A stretch of DNA of 5,520 nucleotides, from the NCBI GenBank assembly GCA_012842765.1, contig DUWJ01000173.1, forward strand, positions 1 through 5,520. The letters run 5' to 3'. The position numbers and the translations under genes were made by a program. Origin of the DNA: Bacillota bacterium. Lineage in GTDB: Bacteria; Bacillota; DTU025. Position 1 is the stretch's first letter. The number at the start of each line of letters is the position of its first letter. Below the pieces are notes generated by a model, which was given only the letters and a program-made list of their open reading frames with translations, did not search any database and had not been told where the DNA came from. Below are positions 1 to 5,463 of the stretch, one piece after another.

Positions 1-1
1 G

Positions 2-85
2 AAGGCGGGCATTGCGACTGCTAAGGTTGCAGTCGTTCTGAAGTCCGACCTGACACAGGCTTACAATGTCAAGGAGGGCGTTAGG
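2..85 (+). other. Open frame upstream of and in phase with the first dehydrogenase; possible C-terminal end of a kinase-like gene
   Basis: This frame has no stop from the window edge to the GTG at 86, and none before the dehydrogenase stop at 1099. The other two forward frames stop at 22-24 and 39-41. It contains no ATG, GTG or TTG of its own, so any start lies outside the window. Residues such as ATAKVAVVLKSDLTQAYNV read like real protein and weakly recall the C-terminal helix and tail of PfkB-family (pseudouridine-kinase-like) sugar kinases, which often end in an A-x-x-L-x-S-D/E-x-T-x-x-x-N pattern. That resemblance is from memory only. It may be the end of an upstream kinase reading into the dehydrogenase frame, a frameshifted gene end, or simply a short stop-free stretch, since 28 codons without a stop is not rare by chance. 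Confidence 0.25.
71..77 (+). promoter_or_regulatory. Ribosome binding site of the first dehydrogenase
   Basis: AAGGAGG lies 8 nt before the GTG at 86. This fixes that GTG as the start, in preference to the in-frame GTG at 95, whose spacing would be 17 nt. It also shows that the gene is initiated on its own even though the frame is open upstream. Confidence 0.8.
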
Positions 86-1099
86 GTGCATACCGTGGCT
101 ATATGGGGAGCTGGCCATATGGGCCGGACCCATGCGAAGCGCTATATGAGATCCGACCATGCTAAACTGAAATACGTAATAGATATCGATCGCAGCAGGG
201 CGGCCCATCTTGCAAATGCCTGCGACGTTACTGCAACTATCGATCCGGGACCTGCTCTTTTCGATCCTGAAGTCGATGCGATAGATGTCTGCCTTCCAAC
301 TTACCTGCACAGGGAAGCAGTGGAGCTTGCCGCGCACCATGGCAAGCATGTATTCTGCGAAAAACCCATTGCGCTTACAGTGGACGATGCAAATGCCATG
401 ATATCAACATGTAATTCTAATGGTGTGAAACTTGGGATAGCGCATGTACTGCGTTACTTCCCTGAATACGAAATGGCGCATGACATGATAGCCTCTGGCA
501 GGCTGGGGCAAATAGGCGTCGTGCGGTTTTCCCGCACTGGTCCATTTCCCAAAGGCTGGAACAACTGGTACGCCGACTTTCAGCTCAGCAAGGGAGTTTT
601 CGTGGATTTATCCATACACGATTTCGATTTTCTGAATTGGTGCTTTGGCCCTGTCGAGCGAGTCCAAGCGCGAAAGGTTTCGACTGAAAGGCCCATGGAA
701 TACGGCCTTGCCGTAGTGCGTATGAAATCTGGTGTTATAGCTCATGTAGAGGGCAGCTGGGCACATCCCAGACCCTTCTCCTACAAGTTCGAGATACGCG
801 GAAGCGAAGGGATGATAGAGTTCGACAGTGCGAAGGCCAAGCCTCTGACTTTGTTCACGATGCCGGAGCCTCTGGCGGAAGGAGCAGCGGCAGGAGCTGG
901 AGCTGGGCCGGGAGTGGCTGTGTCAGAGAGCCCGCTTAGAGAGAAGGATCCATACCTACGTGAGATAGAGGACTTCTTTGCTTATGTCCGCGGCGAACGG
1001 TTGCCACGGGTGCTCCCCGAAGACGCTGTAGGGGCACTTGAGGTGGGCCTTGCGGCAATCAGCTCTTCTGATACCGGAGAGGTGGTGAAGGTCGGGTGA
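86..1099 (+). CDS. Gfo/Idh/MocA-family NAD(P)-dependent sugar oxidoreductase (first of pair)
   Basis: This 337-residue protein has the usual length and layout of the family. An N-terminal Rossmann domain opens with the dinucleotide-binding motif G8-A-G10-H-M-G13 and has an acidic D33-x-D35 near the end of the second strand. It carries the family signature C-E92-K93-P94, in which the lysine is the usual catalytic or substrate-binding residue. In the C-terminal alpha/beta domain, D174-x-x-x-H178-D179 matches the conserved D-x-x-x-H active-site motif. Such enzymes oxidise or epimerise sugars, inositols or sugar acids in the cytoplasm. An alanine/glycine-rich stretch at residues 266-276 looks like a flexible loop insertion. 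The start is GTG with AAGGAGG 8 nt upstream. The stop overlaps the start of the next dehydrogenase by 4 nt (GTGA), which implies translational coupling. The family is near certain; the substrate is unknown, though the adjacent transporter suggests an imported carbohydrate. Confidence 0.95.
   Translation: MHTVAIWGAGHMGRTHAKRYMRSDHAKLKYVIDIDRSRAAHLANACDVTATIDPGPALFDPEVDAIDVCLPTYLHREAVELAAHHGKHVFCEKPIALTVDDANAMISTCNSNGVKLGIAHVLRYFPEYEMAHDMIASGRLGQIGVVRFSRTGPFPKGWNNWYADFQLSKGVFVDLSIHDFDFLNWCFGPVERVQARKVSTERPMEYGLAVVRMKSGVIAHVEGSWAHPRPFSYKFEIRGSEGMIEFDSAKAKPLTLFTMPEPLAEGAAAGAGAGPGVAVSESPLREKDPYLREIEDFFAYVRGERLPRVLPEDAVGALEVGLAAISSSDTGEVVKVG
1087..1091 (+). promoter_or_regulatory. Weak ribosome binding site of the second dehydrogenase
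   Basis: GAAGG sits 4 nt before the GTG at 1096, inside the end of the preceding gene. It is weaker than the other Shine-Dalgarno sequences here, so initiation probably relies on coupling through the GTGA stop/start overlap. No other in-frame start lies upstream of the Rossmann strand. Confidence 0.4.
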
Positions 1100-2112
1100 C
1101 TGCAGAACATCAAGGGAATGAACTCAGAATAGGCGTTATCAGTTTTGCCCACATGCATGCCCACAGTTACGCTCGTGCTGTGTGTGCGTTGCCAGACGCG
1201 AAACTGGTTGGAGTTGCGGATGAGGATGAAAACCGCGGCCGAGCGGCGGCGGAACAATACGGCACTCGTTACTTCAGCGATGTTGATCAGCTTCTTGGTT
1301 CGGGTGTGGATGCTGTTATCGTTTGCTCTGAGAATGCGCGTCACAAAGAGCACGTGGTTATGGCGGCGCGTTCAGGCGTACACGTGCTGTGCGAGAAGCC
1401 TATCGCTGTCACAGTAAGTGACGGAGTAGAGATGATTGAGGCATGTAGAGTTGCAGGGGTCTCCTTGGCTACTGCATTTCCGGTTCGTCACGTGCCTGCA
1501 ATCATGCGAGCGAAGCAGATGGTGGACGAGGGCAAGGTAGGCGAGGTGCTCGCCGTTAAGGCTACAAATCATGGACGCATGCCGGGAGGATGGTTCATCA
1601 AACGCGAGCTTTCTGGCGGGGGCGCTGTAATCGATCATACGGTTCACGTTGCTGATCTGCTCCGATGGATCTTGAAAGATGAGTTCAAGTCGGTCTACGC
1701 GGAGATAGACACCAGGTTCCACGATTTTGACATCGACGACTGCGGTACACTCGCTTTCGAGATGGAGAAGGGTATCTTCGCCACTCTGGATCCGAGCTGG
1801 TCAAGGCCGAGAAACTACCCCACATGGGGCGATGTTGCGATGGAGATTATCGGAACCGATGGAGTGATCTCCATCGATGCATTTTCTCAGCATCTAGTCG
1901 AGATCGGTGATTCGCAGAGGCCTGTTCGTTACAGAGGATGGGGCGACAGTTCGGATCTCGCGCTTGTAGCTGACTTTGTGTCTGCGGTACGCGAGGGAAG
2001 TCGGCCCGCCGCTGACGGGGTGGATGGTCTAAGGGCATTGGAAGTCGCTTTGGCGGCTTATGAGTCTGCCAGCTGCGGCGACGTTGCAGTTTTGAATAGG
2101 GTGGATTGCTAA
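1096..2112 (+). CDS. Gfo/Idh/MocA-family oxidoreductase with atypical nucleotide-binding motif (second of pair)
   Basis: This 338-residue protein has the same fold as its neighbour but is clearly divergent from it. The family signature C-E100-K101-P102 is intact, as are the C-terminal D180-x-x-x-H184 and D187. W235-S-R-P-R resembles W225-A-H-P-R in the first enzyme. The glycine-rich loop is unusual: where G-x-G-x-x-G is expected after the first strand, the sequence is S16-F-A18-H-M-H21-A-H. Intact catalytic motifs argue for an active enzyme, possibly of a histidine-rich-loop subfamily, rather than a decayed copy. The start is GTG at 1096, overlapping the previous stop. The pair could catalyse successive or opposing redox steps on one sugar, as in 3-keto intermediate pathways; this is inference. 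A 74-nt gap separates it from the binding-protein gene. Confidence 0.93.
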   Translation: MTAEHQGNELRIGVISFAHMHAHSYARAVCALPDAKLVGVADEDENRGRAAAEQYGTRYFSDVDQLLGSGVDAVIVCSENARHKEHVVMAARSGVHVLCEKPIAVTVSDGVEMIEACRVAGVSLATAFPVRHVPAIMRAKQMVDEGKVGEVLAVKATNHGRMPGGWFIKRELSGGGAVIDHTVHVADLLRWILKDEFKSVYAEIDTRFHDFDIDDCGTLAFEMEKGIFATLDPSWSRPRNYPTWGDVAMEIIGTDGVISIDAFSQHLVEIGDSQRPVRYRGWGDSSDLALVADFVSAVREGSRPAADGVDGLRALEVALAAYESASCGDVAVLNRVDC

Positions 2113-2120
2113 ACGAGCAA
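2106..2120 (+). repeat. Small inverted repeat across the stop codon of the second dehydrogenase
   Basis: TTGCT and AGCAA form a perfect 5-bp stem around the loop AAACG, with the TAA stop inside. No T-run follows, so it is too weak for a terminator. It is listed because larger hairpins follow two later stop codons in this operon. Confidence 0.3.
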
Positions 2121-2172
2121 TAGGATATAGGGCATCTCTGCGATCACGTCTCGGGCGCGGTCAGCATATTCT

Positions 2173-2178
2173 GGGAGG
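2173..2178 (+). promoter_or_regulatory. Ribosome binding site of the sugar-binding protein
   Basis: GGGAGG lies 8 nt before the GTG at 2187, a near-optimal distance, and it supports that start. The 74-nt gap before the gene shows no convincing -35/-10 pair and no clear operator palindrome. Confidence 0.75.
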
Positions 2179-2186
2179 TATATATT

Positions 2187-3455
2187 GTGATCAAAAACAT
2201 CAGAAGATACGGCGCGTTGCTTTTGGCAATTGCCCTTTTTATGGGGTTAACGTGCGGCGTATCGGCGCAGAAGAAGACTACAATTGTACATTGGCAACAT
2301 CATTCTCCAGCACGTTTGGAGACAGTAAAGGCTTTCGCGCAGGAGTTCATGAAAGAAAATCCCAATGTGAAGATAGAAATCGAATCAGTGCCTCAAGACG
2401 ATTTCTTCCAAAAGCTTCTCCCTGCAATTGCTGCAGGGTCTGGCCCTGACACATTCCAGATCCCTCTGGGGCAGGTTCCCGCGTATGCTGCTTCAGGAGT
2501 CATTCAGCCTATCGACTCGCGAGTGGCTACTACGCGACAGATAGAATCTGAGTTCATTACACCGGCGATCAAGCGCATGAAACATAATGGCAAGTACTAT
2601 GGTTTTCCCGTAGACGTTCAGACGATAGTCCTCTTCTACAACCCTAAGTTGTTCAAGGAAGCAGGGCTTGATCCTGAGAGACCCCCGCAGACTTGGGATG
2701 AGCTGATCAAGTATGCGCAGGCGATTCATAAAAGGGACGCCAAGGGCATCACCACACAGATGGGCGTTGGGACAGGCGGATATGGTCCTACCGTGATTAC
2801 GCTGATGCTTCAGAATGGTGCTCCGCTGTGGAATACAAAGACACAGCTGCCGGATTTCAATTCTCCTCAGGCCATAGAGGCACTGAAGTTCGTTACAGAC
2901 CTCGAAACCACTTACAAGGTTGAAGATGCTCAGTTCGGTCGCAGAAACGACATGTTCCGCCAGGGCAAGGTGGGGATGGTCTTCGGTCACCCGGCCATGA
3001 TAGGCGCCAACAAGACCACTGCTCCGAATCTGGAGTTCAGGACAGCCGAGATTCCTGCGCCCAAGGCAGGCGGCTCGCGCGCCACGCTGCTGACTTCGTG
3101 GGCTTATGTGGTATCCAGCCAGGCTGAATCGGAAATATGCTCCAAATGGGTGGCGTATCTGACTTCAGCTGAGGCTCAGAAGCGCTGGACCCTTACCACC
3201 GGGGAGCTTCCTTCAAGGAAGGCTCTGCTCGACCTGCCGGAGTACAAGAACGACATATTGCTTGCGCCTTGTATGGAATCCATGAAGAAATCCGTGCCTG
3301 CTCCGTGGACTGCCAGAAGGCTCGATGATGAGCTGATCAGAGAGACGTATCAGCTGATAACACTGAAGGGCGAGAGCCCGGCTGCTGCTCTGAAATGGCT
3401 CACGAAAGAGGCCGTGAAGGCTGAAAAGGAGCAACAGGAACTGGCAAGGCCGTAG
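2187..3455 (+). CDS. Secreted ABC transporter sugar-binding protein (family 1, CUT1)
   Basis: This 422-residue protein has the usual length of family-1 solute-binding proteins. An export signal has basic K3-N-I-R-R7, a hydrophobic core at about 10-25, and V-S-A27 before Q28 as a likely signal-peptidase I site. C23 is preceded by G-L-T, which is a poor lipobox. The mature part shows the family layout: an early strand with I33-V-H-W36, then F54-M-K-E-N-P-N-V-K, the G84-S-G-P-D-T segment, and the highly typical run at 135-173 (G-K-Y-Y-G-F-P, then Y-N-P-K-L-F-K-E-A-G-L-D, then T-W-D-E-L). Further matches are G260-K-V-G-M near the hinge and G339-E-L-P-S-R-K towards the C-terminus. It should bind a mono- or oligosaccharide outside the membrane and deliver it to the two permeases downstream. 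Ligand-contact candidates such as W36 and W305 are guesses. Function class is secure, ligand unknown. Confidence 0.95.
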   Translation: MIKNIRRYGALLLAIALFMGLTCGVSAQKKTTIVHWQHHSPARLETVKAFAQEFMKENPNVKIEIESVPQDDFFQKLLPAIAAGSGPDTFQIPLGQVPAYAASGVIQPIDSRVATTRQIESEFITPAIKRMKHNGKYYGFPVDVQTIVLFYNPKLFKEAGLDPERPPQTWDELIKYAQAIHKRDAKGITTQMGVGTGGYGPTVITLMLQNGAPLWNTKTQLPDFNSPQAIEALKFVTDLETTYKVEDAQFGRRNDMFRQGKVGMVFGHPAMIGANKTTAPNLEFRTAEIPAPKAGGSRATLLTSWAYVVSSQAESEICSKWVAYLTSAEAQKRWTLTTGELPSRKALLDLPEYKNDILLAPCMESMKKSVPAPWTARRLDDELIRETYQLITLKGESPAAALKWLTKEAVKAEKEQQELARP

Positions 3456-3458
3456 TAT

Positions 3459-3482
3459 GTTGTGGCCCAACGGGGCCATAAC
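3459..3482 (+). promoter_or_regulatory. Strong hairpin directly after the binding-protein stop codon
   Basis: GTTGTGGCCC and GGGCCATAAC form a 10-bp stem (one G-U pair) closed by the 4-nt loop AACG, starting 3 nt after the TAG stop. The stem has a GC core, but the next bases (TCTCATGG) are not a U-tract. It is therefore better read as an mRNA 3'-end stabiliser or a leaky terminator between the binding protein and its permeases than as a full terminator. Confidence 0.6.
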
Positions 3483-3515
3483 TCTCATGGTCGTGCGCAA
3501 ATGGAGCTTGTATAA

Positions 3516-3554
3516 GGGTGCGGGGCTGGGTGTTGGTATCCCGACTCCGCACCC
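3516..3554 (+). promoter_or_regulatory. Second long hairpin in the binding protein-permease gap
   Basis: GGGTGCGG (3516-3523) pairs perfectly with CCGCACCC (3547-3554). The stem continues inwards through G-U, G-C, one C/A mismatch, U-G and GGG/CCC (3528-3530 with 3540-3542) to a 9-nt loop, giving about 15 positions with one mismatch. The bases after it (CTCACATTCC) lack a U-run. Together with the hairpin at 3459-3482 it fills most of the gap and could reduce read-through to the permeases or block 3' exonuclease decay of the binding-protein message. Confidence 0.6.
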
Positions 3555-3591
3555 CTCACATTCCAGTTAGGTGCCGCAGCACGGCTATAAT

Positions 3592-3598
3592 AAGGAGG
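3592..3598 (+). promoter_or_regulatory. Ribosome binding site of the first permease, facing two starts
   Basis: AAGGAGG lies 4 nt before an ATG at 3603 and 11 nt before the GTG at 3610. Only the GTG is in the permease frame; the ATG opens a 16-codon frame ending at the TGA 3651-3653. An in-frame GTG at 3571 lies upstream of this site and has no Shine-Dalgarno of its own, so it is not the preferred start. Confidence 0.75.
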
Positions 3599-3602
3599 TT
3601 GG

Positions 3603-3653
3603 ATGCGCTGTGAGTGCAAAGACGACAACAATGCGACGATGCGGCGGCAATGA
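3603..3653 (+). CDS. Possible 16-codon overlapping small ORF at the permease start
   Basis: An ATG 4 nt after AAGGAGG opens a 16-residue frame rich in charged residues (M-R-C-E-C-K-D-D), shifted relative to the permease and ending inside the permease's first codons. It has no recognisable family. Ribosomes starting here would not make the permease, so if used it would lower or couple permease translation. It may equally be an accident of the bases between the Shine-Dalgarno and the GTG start. Confidence 0.2.
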   Translation: MRCECKDDNNATMRRQ

Positions 3654-4542
3654 GCGCAAGTACAGGTGGTACCGTTTTCAGAAGGCTAGCGCTCCGTATA
3701 TATTCATATTGCCGGGCGTGGTGTTTTATCTCATGGTTACGATTGTGCCGATGATAATGGGATTCTGGATGAGCTTTCACAACTGGAGCATCATCCGTCC
3801 GACGCAGCCCTGGGTGGGACTGGACAACTACCGGAAGCTCTTTGCAGATCCTCTCTTCTGGACATCTATGAAGAATACGCTTGTATATTCGATAGGTGTA
3901 GTCCCGTTACAGATGATATTGGCGCTTCTGATTGCGCTCCTGCTGAATACGGGGATAAAGGGGCGGAAGTTTTTCAGGTTGCTGTACTACCTTCCTGTGA
4001 TTACGCCGATGTCCATTGCAGCGGTCATCTGGACTTGGATATATCATCCTAATCTTGGAATATTCAATCAGATAGTGAGGTTCATTGGGCTTCGTCCCCA
4101 AGATTGGCTGGGCAATCCGGATTGGGCGATGTTCTCAGTGATCCTTGTGGCGATATGGGCAGGCATAGGCTATCGCATGGTCGTGTACCTTGCGGCCCTG
4201 CAGGGCATACCACGAACGTATTATGAGGCTGCTGAGATAGATGGTGCAGGGCGTTGGGATGCGTTCAAATACATCACACTGCCTCTTTTGAAGCCTACTA
4301 CGCTATATATTCTTGTTACTAGCGTGATCAGTTCGTTCCAGGTATTTGGATTGGTGAACGTGCTGACAGGGGGCGGTCCTCTCAACTCTACTCAGGTGGC
4401 GGTCTCGTACATATTCAAGCGCGCGTTCGGAGATCTCCAATTTGGACTCGCTGCGGCAATGTCATTTGTCTTGTTCGCCATAATACTGGCGATCACGTTG
4501 ATCCAATGGAAGTTTCTCGGCAAGGAGGTCACTTACGAATGA
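3610..4542 (+). CDS. CUT1 sugar ABC transporter permease, MalF/UgpA type
   Basis: This is a 310-residue inner-membrane subunit when started at GTG 3610, the in-frame start downstream of AAGGAGG. After a basic N-terminus (about residues 8-25) there are six predicted membrane helices at roughly 30-55, 88-114, 123-145, 172-195, 230-251 and 278-300. The cytoplasmic EAA loop that docks the ATPase is well formed: E206-A-A-E-I-D-G-A-G at 206-214, then Y-I-T-L-P to P225. The N-L/T-G-G-G-P-L-N-S-T segment at 250-260 is typical of MalF-like CUT1 permeases. It pairs with the next permease to form the channel. Its stop overlaps that gene by 4 nt (ATGA), so the two are probably made in equal amounts. The gap before it holds two hairpins, suggesting lower expression than the binding protein. 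An extended start at GTG 3571 would add 13 residues but lacks a ribosome site. Confidence 0.93.
   Translation: MSAKTTTMRRCGGNERKYRWYRFQKASAPYIFILPGVVFYLMVTIVPMIMGFWMSFHNWSIIRPTQPWVGLDNYRKLFADPLFWTSMKNTLVYSIGVVPLQMILALLIALLLNTGIKGRKFFRLLYYLPVITPMSIAAVIWTWIYHPNLGIFNQIVRFIGLRPQDWLGNPDWAMFSVILVAIWAGIGYRMVVYLAALQGIPRTYYEAAEIDGAGRWDAFKYITLPLLKPTTLYILVTSVISSFQVFGLVNVLTGGGPLNSTQVAVSYIFKRAFGDLQFGLAAAMSFVLFAIILAITLIQWKFLGKEVTYE
4522..4528 (+). promoter_or_regulatory. Ribosome binding site of the second permease
   Basis: AAGGAGG within the end of the first permease gene lies 10 nt before the ATG at 4539. It supports that start over the in-frame upstream ATG at 4506. The 10-nt spacing also makes the 11-nt spacing proposed for the first permease more believable. 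Confidence 0.8.
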
Positions 4543-5441
4543 GTGCACATCCCAATAGCAGCACGCTCGATTCCGCTCTGCGTAGACAGAACAAGCAAGG
4601 CGCCGGACAATCACCAAAATGGGGGCGAATTGCCTGCAGGGTGGTCATCTATGCCATAGTGATCTTGGGAGCCGTCATGATGGCGTTGCCATTTGTTTGG
4701 CTGATACTGTCATCCTTCAAGACGCTCGAGGAAACAATGTTCTTTCCTCCTACGTTCTTCCCGAAAAACCCGACATTTGCAAACTTCCGAGAGGTGTTTG
4801 AGAGGATACCTTTTGCACGCTACTACATGAACAGCATCATAACATCGGTGATACCCACCATCATTACGGTTACAACCTGTTCCATGGCGGGTTTCGGTTT
4901 TGCCAAGTACAAGTTCACGGGGAGGAATACGCTTTTCTGGATCATACTTGCCACCATGATGGTGCCGTTTCCTGCAACGATAGTGCCGCTTTACGTGATG
5001 GTGGCCAGAGCTAATCTGATAAACACGTATGCGGGTTTGATCATCATTGGCCTATCGAGCGCGTCCGGCATATTCATGATGAGGCAGTTCATGATGACGA
5101 TACCCGACGAACTGCTTGACGCCGCCCGTATCGACGGAGCAGGCGAATTTCGGATATTCAACGAGATCGTTATCCCGCTCTTGAAGCCGGCCCTGGCTAC
5201 TCAGAGTCTCTTTACGTTTACGAGGCATTGGGGAGCATATGTTTGGCCTCTCATATGTGTGAATTCTGACAGGCTTCGCACGTTGCCTTTGGCAATTCCG
5301 TATTTCTCGGGACAGTATTTCAACTTCCAGAATCTGATCAACGCGGCTTCGCTAATGGCGATTGCGCCTGTGCTGATCCTGTTCATCTTCACTCAGCGCT
5401 ACTTTGTGGAGGGGATAACGATAACAGGGATGAAGGGCTAG
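4539..5441 (+). CDS. CUT1 sugar ABC transporter permease, MalG/UgpE type
   Basis: This is a 300-residue inner-membrane partner of the preceding permease, started at the ATG that overlaps the previous stop. A polar N-terminus of about 30 residues is followed by six predicted helices at roughly 34-60, 96-122, 131-155, 162-184, 217-239 and 268-289. Typical MalG-family marks are S-F-K-T-x-E-E with P-P-T-F-F-P (about 59-75), N-S-I-I-T-S-V (98-104), the EAA loop D194-A-A-R-I-D-G-A-G with I-P-L-L-K-P downstream, and the C-terminal Q-R-Y-F-V-E-G-I ending in G-M-K-G. The first EAA residue is Asp rather than Glu, a mild and common variation. The protein should contact an ATPase, but no ATPase gene follows; a hairpin and an apparent mobile-element remnant come next. 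Confidence 0.94.
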   Translation: MSAHPNSSTLDSALRRQNKQGAGQSPKWGRIACRVVIYAIVILGAVMMALPFVWLILSSFKTLEETMFFPPTFFPKNPTFANFREVFERIPFARYYMNSIITSVIPTIITVTTCSMAGFGFAKYKFTGRNTLFWIILATMMVPFPATIVPLYVMVARANLINTYAGLIIIGLSSASGIFMMRQFMMTIPDELLDAARIDGAGEFRIFNEIVIPLLKPALATQSLFTFTRHWGAYVWPLICVNSDRLRTLPLAIPYFSGQYFNFQNLINAASLMAIAPVLILFIFTQRYFVEGITITGMKG

Positions 5442-5445
5442 ACAT

Positions 5446-5463
5446 GTTGGCTACAAAGCCAAC
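5446..5463 (+). terminator. Hairpin after the last permease, possible terminator
   Basis: GTTGGCT and AGCCAAC form a perfect 7-bp stem with loop ACAA, beginning 5 nt after the TAG stop of the last transporter gene. The position suits an operon terminator, but the following bases (CGATTAAG) lack the U-tract of a standard intrinsic terminator. It may have been cut by the rearrangement that left the intron-like fragment next to it. Confidence 0.4.

Noticed and set aside
2106..2129. Possible promoter TTGCTA with a GATATA box in the gap before the binding-protein gene
   Set aside because: The spacing is only 12 nt, too short for a sigma-70-type promoter, and the -35-like part overlaps the end of the second dehydrogenase gene.
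2493..2990. 165-residue minus-strand open frame opposite the binding-protein gene
   Set aside because: It lies wholly antisense to a confident gene, has no recognisable domain and no ribosome site context, and is best seen as a shadow of the codon pattern on the + strand. The other antisense frames were rejected for the same reason.
3586..3591. Perfect TATAAT, a consensus -10 box, just before the first permease
   Set aside because: It directly abuts the AAGGAGG at 3592, so a transcript from it would start within or after the ribosome site, and no good -35 box lies 16-18 nt upstream (TTCCAG is at 19 nt). Chance occurrence is more likely than a promoter.
3571..3609. Extended permease start at GTG 3571
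   Set aside because: It would place the strong Shine-Dalgarno inside the coding region and has no ribosome site of its own; the added residues show no family match. The GTG at 3610 is preferred.
4506..4538. Upstream ATG at 4506 for the second permease
   Set aside because: It lies before the AAGGAGG at 4522-4528, with no ribosome site of its own. The ATG at 4539 has correct spacing and the usual ATGA overlap.
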